Source: Longispora albida DSM 44784
Lineage (GTDB): Bacteria > Actinomycetota > Actinomycetes > Mycobacteriales > Micromonosporaceae
NCBI RefSeq assembly: GCF_000379825.1
Contig: NZ_KB903836.1
Location: 310,599-374,598, forward strand
Direction of reading: 5' to 3'
Length of the DNA: 64,000 bases
Shown here: positions 8,876-17,263 of the stretch, one piece after another
How positions within the stretch are numbered: the stretch's first letter is position 1
Layout of the letters: each line of letters starts with the position of its first letter
Translations under genes and position numbers: made by a program
Notes under the pieces: model-generated
What the model saw: only the letters and a program-made list of their open reading frames with translations
Told to the model about the DNA's origin: nothing
Database searches by the model: none

Positions 8876-9613
8876 TCAGCCGCTGCGCCTGCGCAGGGTC
8901 GCGGCGCCCAGGATCAGCGCGAGCACCACGGCACCCCCCACGATGGACACGTCCCGCCACAACGTACCGGTCGGCTCGGCTTGCGTGCCGACCTCCTGCA
9001 GCGCTTCGACAGCGTACGTCAGGGGGAGTGCGTCGCTGATCGCCTGGAGCCACCCGGCCATCTGGTCACGGGACACGAACAGCCCGCACAGCAGCAGCTG
9101 TGGCAGCGCGAACACCGGCATGAACTGCACAGCCTGGAACTCGTTGCGGGCGAAGGTACTCGCGAACAGGCCGAGCGCCATGCCCAGCAGCGCGTTGACC
9201 ACGGCGATCGCGATGACCAGCGCGAGGCTGCCGCGCGGGTCGAGGCCGAGGGCGAAGTACGCGAAGAGCGTGCTGACCGCGGCCTGGAGCGCGGCGGCGA
9301 CCGCGAAGGCCAGCCCGTAGCCGAGCAGCAGGTCGAGCTTGCCGAGTGGCGTGGTCAGCAGCCGTTCGAGGGTGCCGGAGGTGCGCTCGCGGAGCATCGC
9401 CACGCTCGTGACCAGGAACATCAGGATGAACGGGAACACGCCGAGCATGATCAGGCCGACGCCCTGGAAGACCGCCGGCTGCGCCTCGAACAGGTACTTG
9501 ATCAGGGTGAGCAGCACCGCGGGCACCACGAGCACGAGCCCGACGGTGCGGTGGTCGTGCCGGAGCTGGCGGAGCACCCGCCCGGCGGTACTGAGAGTGA
9601 TCCGGGGGTTCAT
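8876..9613 (-). CDS. ABC-2 type transporter permease
   Basis: The 245-residue protein has six predicted membrane helices and the ABC-2 signature arrangement: LRERTSGTLERLLTTPLGKLD after helix 2 and a final SDALPLTYAVEALQEV region. This is the DrrB-like exporter family. Its start overlaps the ATPase stop (ATGA). With the ATPase it should form an efflux pump for a hydrophobic compound or antibiotic; the substrate is unknown. Confidence 0.9.
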   Translation of the reverse strand: MNPRITLSTAGRVLRQLRHDHRTVGLVLVVPAVLLTLIKYLFEAQPAVFQGVGLIMLGVFPFILMFLVTSVAMLRERTSGTLERLLTTPLGKLDLLLGYGLAFAVAAALQAAVSTLFAYFALGLDPRGSLALVIAIAVVNALLGMALGLFASTFARNEFQAVQFMPVFALPQLLLCGLFVSRDQMAGWLQAISDALPLTYAVEALQEVGTQAEPTGTLWRDVSIVGGAVVLALILGAATLRRRSG

Positions 9614-10329
9614 GCCGCCACCTCCTGGGCCTTGATGAGCCGGAGGAACGCTTCCTCCAGGTCGTCCGTACCGGCGGCGGCCCGCACAGCGGCCACCGTG
9701 TCGTCGGCGATGAGCCGGCCCTCCCGGATCAGCAGCAGCCGGTCACACCGGCCAGCCTCGTCCATGACATGGCTGGAGACCAGCAGCGTCGTACCGGCGG
9801 CCGCCATCGCCCTGAACCGCCCCCACAGCTCGTCGCGCAGCACCGGGTCCTGCCCGACGGTCGGCTCGTCGAGGACCAGCAGCTCGGGGCTGCTGACCAG
9901 GCAGCAGGCCAGCGAGGCCCGGGCGTGCTGCCCGCCGGACAGGCTGCCAACGAGCTGTCCGGCCGCCTGGCCGAGGCCAACGTCGCGGACCGCCGCTGCC
10001 GCTTCGGCGGCCGGGACGCCGTAGAGGCTGGCGAAGTACCGCGCGTTCTCCATGACGGTCAGGTCGGCGTACACGCTGGGGGCCTGGGTGAGGTAGCCGA
10101 CCTTGCGGCGCAGAGCCGGCGAACCGGCGGGCTCGCCCAGCACGGTGACCGCACCCGACCTGACCCGCTGCACCCCGACCACGCACCGCATGAGCGTGGT
10201 CTTGCCGCTGCCGCTCGGGCCGAGCAGGCCGGTGATGCTGCCCCGCTGGATGGTGGTGCTCAGGCCGTGCAGGACGGGACGCCCGCCCCGGTCGACGGCC
10301 AGATCGGTGATCGTGATGGCAGGGTCCAT
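9610..10329 (-). CDS. ABC transporter ATP-binding protein (DrrA-like)
   Basis: The 239-residue ATPase has Walker A GPSGSGKTT, the ABC signature LSGGQ, Walker B LLVLDEPT and the switch histidine in LLVSSH. The start at 10329 was chosen because GGAGGG lies four bases upstream; longer in-frame starts would run through the operator. It overlaps the permease gene and is the first gene of the operon ATPase-permease-TetR-phosphoesterase. It should power the exporter on the cytosolic face. Confidence 0.92.
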   Translation of the reverse strand: MDPAITITDLAVDRGGRPVLHGLSTTIQRGSITGLLGPSGSGKTTLMRCVVGVQRVRSGAVTVLGEPAGSPALRRKVGYLTQAPSVYADLTVMENARYFASLYGVPAAEAAAAVRDVGLGQAAGQLVGSLSGGQHARASLACCLVSSPELLVLDEPTVGQDPVLRDELWGRFRAMAAAGTTLLVSSHVMDEAGRCDRLLLIREGRLIADDTVAAVRAAAGTDDLEEAFLRLIKAQEVAA

Positions 10330-10348
10330 GATCCCTCCAGAGCCGGCA

Positions 10349-10370
10349 GAATTCATCACCTGTTGAATTC
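10349..10370. promoter_or_regulatory. 22-bp palindrome, probable TetR operator
   Basis: GAATTCA and TGAATTC form perfect 7-bp arms around an 8-bp spacer. The site lies 19 bp upstream of the ABC ATPase start and about 50 bp from the divergent EamA gene. Size and symmetry fit a TetR dimer site; the operon's own TetR is the obvious candidate (inference). Confidence 0.65.
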
Positions 10371-10420
10371 CACGGTAAACGGGTTCCGCCCACCGGGGCA
10401 AGGCCAGGTATCGTCCCGGC

Positions 10421-11293
10421 ATGCCAACCGCCCGGCCCTCCGCCGCCTGGGGTTCGGCCCTGGTCCTGCTGTCGGCGGCAGGCTTCGGCCTCGCCCCGCT
10501 GTTCGCCACGCGCGCCTACGACGCGGGGATCAGCGTGCCGTCCCTGCTGTTCCTGCGTTTCGGCCTGGCCGCGGCGGCCCTTTTCGCGTACCTCGCCCTG
10601 CGCGGCACCCTGCCCCGCCGCACCGCCCGCGAGCTGGCCGGCCTGGCCCTTCTCGGCGTCCTGTACGCGATGGTGGCCCTCGGCTACTTCACCGCGCTCA
10701 AGCACGTGTCGCCAGCCCTCGCCGTCCTCCTGCTGTACCTCTACCCGGCCTTCGTCGCCCTCTCCGGCCGCGACCGGCTGCTCGGGGCGGTCGCCGTGTC
10801 GATGGCGGGCATGGTGCTCGTGGTCGGCAAGCCCGGCGGCGCGAGCCTGCTCGGTATCGGCTGCGCCGCCGGGGCCGCTGTCGTCTACGCGGCGTACATC
10901 CTGGCTGGCAACAAGCTCGCCGCCGCGATCCCGCCGCTGGAGACCACCGCGTACGTCGCGCTGGTCTCTGCCGTCGTCTTCGCCGGGCTCGGGCTGGGCC
11001 GTGGCGACCTCGATCTCGGGTTCGGGCTGGCCAGCTGGGCGGACGTCCTCGCGGTGTCGTTCCTGGCCACGGTGCTGGCGATCGGCTGCTTCTTCGCCGG
11101 CATGCGCAGCCTCGGCCCGACCCGCGCCTCGATCCTGAGCATGGCCGAACCGGTCATCGGCATCCTCGCCGCCTGGCTGTTCCTCGGGTCCACGCTGAAC
11201 GCGGTGCAGCTGCTCGGCGGGGCGATCGTCCTGGCCGGCGCCGCCTGGGGCATCCTCGGCCGCCCAGCCCGCCAGCCAGCACTCGACGGCTGA
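10421..11293 (+). CDS. EamA/DMT-family transporter
   Basis: The 290-residue protein has ten hydrophobic segments arranged as two five-helix EamA halves, with the typical FLRFGLAAAALFAYL in the first half and TRASILSMAEPVIGILAAWLFLGS in the second. It is a likely exporter of amino acids or metabolites. ATG lies six bases after TATCGT (10409-10414) with no ribosome site, indicating a leaderless mRNA. The divergent ABC operon shares the upstream region containing the palindrome at 10349. Confidence 0.9.
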   Translation: MPTARPSAAWGSALVLLSAAGFGLAPLFATRAYDAGISVPSLLFLRFGLAAAALFAYLALRGTLPRRTARELAGLALLGVLYAMVALGYFTALKHVSPALAVLLLYLYPAFVALSGRDRLLGAVAVSMAGMVLVVGKPGGASLLGIGCAAGAAVVYAAYILAGNKLAAAIPPLETTAYVALVSAVVFAGLGLGRGDLDLGFGLASWADVLAVSFLATVLAIGCFFAGMRSLGPTRASILSMAEPVIGILAAWLFLGSTLNAVQLLGGAIVLAGAAWGILGRPARQPALDG

Positions 11294-11336
11294 ACGGGTA
11301 CCCGCCGGCCGGCGCCAGCCTGGCAGGATGGGCCGC

Positions 11337-11858
11337 ATGAACAGCGCACCGGCCGACAACGCCCGCCTCGCAGCCAGCCGGTGGGGCAGGCAGGAAGTGG
11401 CCGCCCGGTGCGCCGCGATCCTCCACGGGACGGAAGACGCCGAGCTGACCGTGGTCATCGGGGGCCTGCACGGCCGCGCCGTCGAGGCCGGTACGACGAA
11501 GGAAGGCGACTGGCCCCGCGTCTGGGCGGCCCGTGCCCTGCTCTACGTCTGGGACGAGCCCGCAGCCCCCGCCGTCGTCGCGGCGCTCGGCGATCCACAG
11601 TGGCGGGTGCGCGAGATGGCCGCGAAGGTCGCCGCCCGGCGCGAACTGGGCGAAGCCGCCGAAACCCTGGCCGGCCTGCTCGCTGATCCCGTACCCCGGG
11701 TCCGCGCCGCCGCCTGCCGCGCGCTGGCCGTCACCGGCGAGTCCGAGCACGCCCCCGGCCTGCACGCCCTCCTGTCCGACCCGGACCCCGACGTCCGCAC
11801 CCGCGCCGAACAGGCCCTCGGCACCCTCGAACACCGCCTCGACCGAGCGGACCTCTGA
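11337..11858 (+). CDS. HEAT-repeat protein
   Basis: The 173-residue product consists of helical HEAT/PBS-type repeats in its second half (WRVREMAAKVAARRE, PRVRAAACRALAVTGE, PDVRTRAEQALGTLE), following a less regular N-terminal helical region. Such repeats mediate protein contacts; no catalytic residues are evident. CAGGAT precedes this ATG by eight bases, so it may be leaderless; an ATG at 11328 is the alternative start. Confidence 0.75.
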   Translation: MNSAPADNARLAASRWGRQEVAARCAAILHGTEDAELTVVIGGLHGRAVEAGTTKEGDWPRVWAARALLYVWDEPAAPAVVAALGDPQWRVREMAAKVAARRELGEAAETLAGLLADPVPRVRAAACRALAVTGESEHAPGLHALLSDPDPDVRTRAEQALGTLEHRLDRADL

Positions 11859-11911
11859 GGGTTCACCATCCACGCGGAGGGGTGGATTCCGGCAGCGGCG
11901 GGACGGTACGG

Positions 11912-12574
11912 CTACTCCCGAGCGGTCTTCCACTGCCCATAGTGGACAACGTCCTCCACCGGCCGCTTGCGCTCCTGGAACGAGGCTTTCCGTTCGGGTG
12001 TCAGACGGGCATCGGAGGGCGCCGGGTAGCCGACGGTGATCGCGCCGACCGGGGTGTAGGAGTCCGGCACGCCGAACTCCGCCCGGTACCGGGGGATCTC
12101 GCCGGGCATGATGCCGAACAGGCAGGCCCCGAGCCCCTCGTCGACGGCGGTCAGGAGGACGAGGAGGGCGGCCATGCCGGTGTCCACGTCCCAGTACGGC
12201 ACCGGCCAGCGGTCCTCAGCCCGGTCCGACCAGCCCTTGTCGTCCCGCGCGTACCGGTCGAGGTACACGTCCTTGCAGGAGTGCGCGACGACGATCAGCG
12301 GCGCGGTCATCATCCCGGCCCGCCACTCGGCGAGGCCGGCCGCCGCTGCGGTACCGGCGTTCGGGTCGGAGGGGTCGAGATCCGTCGCCGCCCAGAACCT
12401 GTCGCGATCAGCCTGCTCCGTCAGGAACAGGAACCCCCAGCCCTGCGAATAGCCGGCCGAGGGCGCGCGCTGGGCGTGGCGGGCGATCCGCTCGACTGTC
12501 TCCTGTGGTACCGGCCGGGAGGGGTCGTAGGCCCGCACCATCCGCCGCCGCCGCACGACATCCCGGAACTCCAT
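11912..12574 (-). CDS. nitroreductase family protein
   Basis: The 220-residue protein begins MEFRDVVRRRRMVRAYDPSR, the classic FMN-binding arginine-rich start of nitroreductases, continues with APSAGYSQGW, and ends with the GYP motif (AITVGYPAPSDA). It should be a dimeric FMN-dependent NAD(P)H oxidoreductase; the substrate is not predictable. TAGACT lies seven bases before the ATG, again a leaderless pattern. An in-frame upstream extension to 12784 was rejected because it crosses this promoter and the sod leader. Confidence 0.88.
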   Translation of the reverse strand: MEFRDVVRRRRMVRAYDPSRPVPQETVERIARHAQRAPSAGYSQGWGFLFLTEQADRDRFWAATDLDPSDPNAGTAAAAGLAEWRAGMMTAPLIVVAHSCKDVYLDRYARDDKGWSDRAEDRWPVPYWDVDTGMAALLVLLTAVDEGLGACLFGIMPGEIPRYRAEFGVPDSYTPVGAITVGYPAPSDARLTPERKASFQERKRPVEDVVHYGQWKTARE

Positions 12575-12738
12575 AGACGAGAGTCTAGGCCGCGACCCGG
12601 GCCACTGTCGCGTCCCGTCACTAGGGGTAGCATGGCGCTTCGTGCGGGTGCATCCGGACAGCAGGCGTCCGCCCACACGCCGGCGTTCCTCCTGGTGCAC
12701 CGCGCTGACCACGGACTCGTCACCGGAGGTAGCACGAC

Positions 12739-13347
12739 ATGACTGTCTACACCCTGCCTGATCTGCCCTACGACTACGGCGCACTCGAGCCGGCCATGAG
12801 CGGCCAGATCCTCGAGCTGCACCACAGCAAGCACCACGCGGCCTACGTCGCCGGTTCCAACGCGACGCTCGACGCGCTCGCCGAGGCCCGGGACAAGGGC
12901 AACTACGCCGGCATCGTCGGCCTGGAGAAGACCCTCGCGTTCAACGTGTCCGGTCACGTCCTCCACTCGATCTTCTGGGAGAACCTGTCCCCGGAGGGCG
13001 GCGAGCGCCCCGAGGGTGAACTGGCCGCCGCGATCGACGAGTACTTCGGCTCGTTCGAGGCGCTCCAGGCCCAGCTGTCCAGCGCCACCAAGCTGGTGCA
13101 GGGCTCCGGCTGGGGCGTGCTCGGCTACGAGCCGCTGTCCGGCCGTCTCCAGGTCACCCAGGTCTACGACCACCACGGCAACGTGGGCGTCGGCACGACC
13201 CCGATCCTGGTCTTCGACGCCTGGGAGCACGCGTACTACCTGCAGTACAAGAACGTGCGCCCCGACTACGTCGACCAGCTCTGGAAGATCGTGAACTGGG
13301 CGGACGTCGCGGCCAAGTTCGACGCCGCGCGCGGCACGGCCAAGTAA
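12739..13347 (+). CDS. sodA: superoxide dismutase, Fe/Mn type
   Basis: The 202-residue protein is a complete Fe/Mn superoxide dismutase. It starts with [15 protein letters not shown], and metal ligands are His28 (LHHSKHH), the His of HSIFW, and the Asp and His of [12 protein letters not shown]. The subunit length is standard. GGAGG lies about eight bases before the ATG, unlike many leaderless neighbours, consistent with a longer regulated leader (12575-12738). Whether iron or manganese is used cannot be decided by eye. A strong terminator follows at 13361. Confidence 0.95.
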   Translation: MTVYTLPDLPYDYGALEPAMSGQILELHHSKHHAAYVAGSNATLDALAEARDKGNYAGIVGLEKTLAFNVSGHVLHSIFWENLSPEGGERPEGELAAAIDEYFGSFEALQAQLSSATKLVQGSGWGVLGYEPLSGRLQVTQVYDHHGNVGVGTTPILVFDAWEHAYYLQYKNVRPDYVDQLWKIVNWADVAAKFDAARGTAK

Positions 13348-13360
13348 CGAAGTACTGCTC

Positions 13361-13398
13361 ACGCCAGCGCCGGGGCCTGCGGGCTCCGGCGCTGGCGT
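13361..13398 (+). terminator. terminator after the superoxide dismutase gene
   Basis: A perfect 13-bp stem (ACGCCAGCGCCGG with its complement) surrounds a 12-nt loop, 14 bp after the sodA stop. The right arm ends at 13398, three bases before the TAGAAC promoter element of the next gene. Confidence 0.8.
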
Positions 13399-13411
13399 GT
13401 TAGAACCGGGC

Positions 13412-14173
13412 ATGCCCGAAAGCCTGATCAGCACGCTCGCCGACGTCCTGGCCGCCGACGAGACCGTCCTCGGGGTGTGGCTGGCCGGCAGCCGTGGCCG
13501 GGGCGACGACGACCAGTACAGCGATGTCGACCTGTGGGTGGTCAGCACGGACGTGGACGCGTTCCTGGCCACGTGGCCCGAGCGCTGCGCCTCGGCGGTC
13601 GAGGTGGTGCTGACGAAGCGGGTCGGTTTCGCCCCGGTGTTCGCCCATGTCACCCCGCAGTGGTTGCGGTTCGACATCTCGGTCTCAGATCCTTCTTCGG
13701 TACCCGGGCGCGGCAGCGCCGGCCTCAAGCCCCTGCTCGACCGGGCTGACCTGCACGCCCAGCTCTCCGGCGACGCGCCGGACCTGATGCCGGACCCGCG
13801 CCGGGTGGCCGAGCTGACCGGCGAGTTCATCCGCGTACTCGGGCTGCTGCCGATGATCCTGCACCGTGGCGACTACGTGCTCGCCGCTTCGGGCTCGAAC
13901 CTGCTGCGCCAGTACCTCATCCAGCTCATGACCGAGGACATCGCCGTGCCGGACCGGGGCGGGGCCGGTCGGAGGTACGCGCTGCTGCCCCGTCAGGTAC
14001 TCGAGAACCTTCCCCCGATCGCCGCGACCCGCGAATCGGCCCTCGCCGTGCACCTGGCCTGCGCCTCGGCCTTCGAACCCCTGGCCCGCCGCCTCTGCGG
14101 CCCGTCATTCCCCGAGGCACTGTGGACAGCCATGACCGCCCACCTCACCCGCGAAGGCATCCCCCTCGCATGA
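13412..14173 (+). CDS. nucleotidyltransferase-domain protein
   Basis: The 253-residue protein carries the polymerase-beta-like nucleotidyltransferase signature GSRGRGDDDQYSDVDLWVV (about residues 27-45), with the two metal-binding aspartates in SDVDL. The remainder is helical and resembles aminoglycoside adenylyltransferase-like proteins. A role in transferring NMP to a small molecule is plausible but no specific substrate is evident. The start at 13412 follows TAGAAC by five bases; a GTG at 13397 lies inside the terminator and was rejected. Confidence 0.75.
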   Translation: MPESLISTLADVLAADETVLGVWLAGSRGRGDDDQYSDVDLWVVSTDVDAFLATWPERCASAVEVVLTKRVGFAPVFAHVTPQWLRFDISVSDPSSVPGRGSAGLKPLLDRADLHAQLSGDAPDLMPDPRRVAELTGEFIRVLGLLPMILHRGDYVLAASGSNLLRQYLIQLMTEDIAVPDRGGAGRRYALLPRQVLENLPPIAATRESALAVHLACASAFEPLARRLCGPSFPEALWTAMTAHLTREGIPLA

Positions 14174-14215
14174 ACCACACCACCCGTGTCGTACCCCTGT
14201 GGCACGATGCCGGGC

Positions 14216-15139
14216 ATGGCAGACGGGATGCTTCGCGGGCTCGATGACGTTGACTGGGCCGGGTTGCAGCACGCGTACGGCTCGGCGGGCGACGTGCCCG
14301 TGCAGATCCGTGCGCTGCTGTCGGCGGAGCAGAAGGTCCGTGACCGGGCGATCTGGGAGCTGAACGGCAACATCTTCCACCAGGGCACCCGGTACGAGGC
14401 CACGCCGCACGCCGTGCCGTTCCTGCTGGAGGTCCTCGCGTGGCCCGGCTGCGAGTGCCGGGCGGAGCTGATCGTGCTGCTCGCCTCGATCGCGATCGGG
14501 TACGAGGAGGCGTGGCTGCCGGAGCCTTTCCCTGTTGCCGAGCTGCGCGCGAAGGCTGAGGGCGGGGCCCGCTTGATGGCAGCCGTGCCGCAGGCCCGTG
14601 ACTACGGGTCCGATGACGACTACGGCGACGCGGTGTACCAGCACCACGAGTCACTGTCCGAAGAGGAATCCGAGTCCCTGTACGCCTACGAGGGCCTGGA
14701 GTGTTACGACGCCGTCGCCGCCGGCCTCCCGCAGGTCCGGGCGCTCCTGGCTGACCCGGCCCCGCCGGTCCGTGCCCTGGCGGCGAATCTGCTGGCCTGG
14801 TTCCCGGAGGCGGCCGAGGGCTCCGTGCCCGCGCTGCGAGCGCTGACCGCCGACCCGGACGAGTCCGCTGCGGCCACTGCGATCGTGGCGCTCGGCCTGC
14901 TGGGTGAGGCCCCCGCAGCCGGGCTGCCTTCCGGCGGCTCGCCGCTGGTCCGCTGGGCCTCAGCCGTCGCGCTGGCCGCTGTCCACGGCCGCGACGCCGG
15001 ACCCGGTGTGGCCGGCGAGCTGGAGAAGTGGGCCGATGAGATCACCACAGCCACAGTCAGCACGCCGTTCCTCGACGGCGACACAGCCGCGTACGCCGGG
15101 CATGCCTTCGACCAGGTCGTCCTCGGCCCGCCGGCCTAG
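14216..15139 (+). CDS. HEAT-repeat protein
   Basis: The 307-residue product starts with a region of the type found in actinobacterial HEAT-repeat proteins (FHQGTRYEATPHAVPFLLEV) and continues with repeats such as APPVRALAANLLAWFPEA and DESAAATAIVALGLLGE. An acidic insert (about residues 120-150) separates the two helical parts. No enzymatic motif is seen. The stop abuts the convergent methyltransferase stop. This is the second HEAT protein within 3 kb; they are not close paralogs. Confidence 0.75.
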   Translation: MADGMLRGLDDVDWAGLQHAYGSAGDVPVQIRALLSAEQKVRDRAIWELNGNIFHQGTRYEATPHAVPFLLEVLAWPGCECRAELIVLLASIAIGYEEAWLPEPFPVAELRAKAEGGARLMAAVPQARDYGSDDDYGDAVYQHHESLSEEESESLYAYEGLECYDAVAAGLPQVRALLADPAPPVRALAANLLAWFPEAAEGSVPALRALTADPDESAAATAIVALGLLGEAPAAGLPSGGSPLVRWASAVALAAVHGRDAGPGVAGELEKWADEITTATVSTPFLDGDTAAYAGHAFDQVVLGPPA

Positions 15140-15823
15140 TCAGGACCGCTTGAGGCAGGTGTAGGCCCCGAAAGCCCGCATCGTGTACTCCACGGACACG
15201 ATCTCGAAGCCCGCCGCCTCCAGCATCGGCTCGAACAGCCACCGGAAGGTGCTGTGCTCGGTGCGGATGTGCTCGATGTAGTCCTCAGCGGTGTACCCGG
15301 CCGCCGGGTCCTTCGACGCCCCCGCGAACCAGCGCTGGAACACGGCCGGCGCCTCGCCGGGCGTGAAGTCGTAGATCAGGTCGCGGACCCGCAGCACGCC
15401 GCCCGGCCGGAGCATCCCGGCGATGCGGTGCAGCGCGATGGCCTTCCAGAAGTCGGGTACCTGGTGGAGCGCGTTTCGAGTGTAGACGCCGTCGGCCACC
15501 TGCTCCGGCTCGTAGCTGAGGAACCCGGCGCGGACGGCAGTCAGCCCCGGGTCCTGCGCGCGCAGGTACTCCACCATCACCGGCGACACGTCGACGGCTG
15601 TCACGTGGCCGAACACCTTGCGGGCGGCCAGCGCGAACTGCCCGGTACCGGCGGCGAGGTCCACGACGGCCGAGCCCGGCCCGAGCCCGTGTGCCTGGAA
15701 CTCGGCGATGTCCGGGGCAGGGTCCGGGTATCCCTGCTTGCGGTCGTAGCCGGCCACGAACTCCGGGTCGAGGTGCTCGGGCCCGGCGTGGGCCAGTTCG
15801 TCGAGAAGCCAGGAATCGGTCAT
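15140..15823 (-). CDS. class I SAM-dependent methyltransferase
   Basis: The 227-residue protein has the Rossmann-type motif I VVDLAAGTGQFA (about 54-65), an acidic residue at the end of strand 2 (AVDVSP) and a motif-IV-like YTRNALHQVPDF. It belongs to the methyltransferase type 11/25 group. The N-terminus (PEFVAGYDRKQGYPDPAPDI) is typical of small-molecule methyltransferases of this family. Its substrate is unknown. It is transcribed toward the HEAT-repeat gene and ends next to it. Confidence 0.85.
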   Translation of the reverse strand: MTDSWLLDELAHAGPEHLDPEFVAGYDRKQGYPDPAPDIAEFQAHGLGPGSAVVDLAAGTGQFALAARKVFGHVTAVDVSPVMVEYLRAQDPGLTAVRAGFLSYEPEQVADGVYTRNALHQVPDFWKAIALHRIAGMLRPGGVLRVRDLIYDFTPGEAPAVFQRWFAGASKDPAAGYTAEDYIEHIRTEHSTFRWLFEPMLEAAGFEIVSVEYTMRAFGAYTCLKRS

Positions 15824-15865
15824 GCCCCGATCATGGCTGGCGGTGCCGGGCTCTGCCCCTCCTTT

Positions 15866-16348
15866 TCAGATGTCGTCGCAGCCGGGGAAGCGGCGGGCGA
15901 CGTCGTCGGGCACGTGGCCCTTGCAGAAACCGGAGCTGCCGGCGCTGACCGGCCGCCACTTCTTGTTCTCGGTCACGAACAGCACGCGGATCGTCTGCGT
16001 GGGCCCGTCAGCCCTGGCCACGGCCCACTTGTCGGCGCACACCGCTTCCTTGAGGGCTGCGGGCTCGCCGGCCTGGGTGTACACATCGGTGAGTTTGAGC
16101 ACTGCCAGCAGGTCGGCTGCCTTGACGGCGCAGGCAGTGGCGCTCGGTACCGGGCTGCGGCTCGCCTTCGGACGCCCGGTGGCGGTGGTACCGCCGGGGG
16201 TCGCCGCGCCGGGGGAGCCCTGCTGGGCCGCTGACGACATGGGGGCGGTGGCCTTGCCGCCAGCCGGAGGCTGCTCGGCGGCTGGCTTGTCCTCCGCGCA
16301 CCCGGCGAGGGCGAGAGCGAGGAGGATGAGGGGGGTGATCCTGCGCAC
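15866..16348 (-). CDS. putative lipoprotein
   Basis: The 160-residue precursor starts with GTG, has the signal MRRITPLILLALALAGC ending in a clear lipobox, then a low-complexity Pro/Ala/Gly/Thr linker (about 20-70) and a globular C-terminal domain with four cysteines (TACAVK, AVCADK, GFCKGH, PGCDD). The domain fold is not recognised. It should be anchored to the outer face of the membrane. Confidence 0.75.
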   Translation of the reverse strand: MRRITPLILLALALAGCAEDKPAAEQPPAGGKATAPMSSAAQQGSPGAATPGGTTATGRPKASRSPVPSATACAVKAADLLAVLKLTDVYTQAGEPAALKEAVCADKWAVARADGPTQTIRVLFVTENKKWRPVSAGSSGFCKGHVPDDVARRFPGCDDI

Positions 16349-16668
16349 GGCGAGATCCTACGAGATCACTCCACCGGGCGGGCGCGGGGAGCACACGCCG
16401 GCGCGATCCCGGGACCACAGTGCAGGGTGGGACGGAGACTGGACAGGGCGCGGGGCGCGGCGCACCATCATGGGCGTGGCCAGCCGTGGCCGGGGCCCTG
16501 GTCTCGCCGCTCTGCTTCACGGTGACGGGCGGCCGGCCAGCAGACAGCTCCCCGGCCGGGACGAGACGGCCGGGGAGCCCCTTCGTTCTCCCCTTCATTT
16601 CCGGTGCGCGTTCGGCCACGATGGACAGATCAGGCCAGATCGGAGTGATCCGAGTGAATGGAGTGATC
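16349..16668. other. 320-bp gap between divergent genes, no convincing gene
   Basis: The gap holds a 12-bp-stem hairpin at 16547-16578 and, close to the PfpI gene, two copies of GGAGTGATC (16642-16650 and 16660-16668). Short open frames occur (for example from ATG 16470) but have no ribosome site or family resemblance. Confidence 0.5.
16547..16578. terminator. strong hairpin upstream of the PfpI-family gene
   Basis: GCTCCCCGGCCG and its exact complement form a 12-bp stem around an 8-nt loop, followed on the plus strand by CCCTTCGTTCTCC. It lies between divergent genes, about 90 bp before the PfpI start, so it is not at the end of any gene. It may be a leader attenuator or a transcription roadblock. 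Confidence 0.45.
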
Positions 16669-17223
16669 ATGGTCAAGGTGCTCATCGTCACCGGCGACGC
16701 CGCGGAAGACCTTGAGGTGATGTACCCGTACCAGCGCCTGCTCGAAGAGGGCTACGAGGTGCTGATCGCCGCGCCCAGCGCCAAGCGGCTCCAGTTCGTC
16801 GTGCACGACTTCACGGACGGTTTTGACACGTACACCGAGAAGCCGGGCCGGACGTGGCCGGCCGACCTGGCTTTCGCCGACGTGGACCCGGCCGGGTTCG
16901 CCGCGCTCGTGGTGCCGGGTGGCCGGGCCCCCGAGTACCTGCGGAACGATCCGGAGTGCCAGCGGATCGTGCGGCACTTCGTCGAGGCTGGCAAGCCGAT
17001 CGCGCACCTGTGCCACGGTGCGCTGATCGTCGCCGCGGCAGGCGGGCTGGAGGGCCGGCGGTCGGCCGCGTACCCGGCGCTGGCACCTGATGTGCGCGCG
17101 GCCGGCGGAGAGTTCGTGGACGGCGAGGCCGTCGTCGACGGGCTGATGGTGTCCGGGCGGGCGTGGCCCGACCACCCGGGCTGGATGCGCGAGTTCCTCA
17201 CGGTGCTGAGAGCGAAAGGCTGA
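16669..17223 (+). CDS. DJ-1/PfpI family protein
   Basis: The 184-residue protein starts MVKVLIVTGDAAEDLEVMYP and contains the nucleophile elbow AHLCHGALIVAAAG with the conserved cysteine and following histidine of the DJ-1/PfpI superfamily. The conserved glutamate position early in the chain is occupied by the acidic AEDLE stretch. These proteins act as deglycase-like or stress chaperones; many are not proteases. GGAG lies five bases before the ATG. Upstream in-frame starts were rejected because they cross the repeated GGAGTGATC motif. Confidence 0.85.
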   Translation: MVKVLIVTGDAAEDLEVMYPYQRLLEEGYEVLIAAPSAKRLQFVVHDFTDGFDTYTEKPGRTWPADLAFADVDPAGFAALVVPGGRAPEYLRNDPECQRIVRHFVEAGKPIAHLCHGALIVAAAGGLEGRRSAAYPALAPDVRAAGGEFVDGEAVVDGLMVSGRAWPDHPGWMREFLTVLRAKG

Positions 17224-17234
17224 GAACGGGCGAA

Positions 17235-17261
17235 GGCTGGGTACCCGCCGGGTACCCAGCC
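17235..17261. terminator. bidirectional terminator
   Basis: GGCTGGGTACCC and its complement form a 12-bp stem with a three-base loop, between the convergent PfpI and ABC permease genes (3 bp from the permease stop). Confidence 0.8.
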
Positions 17262-17263
17262 GC

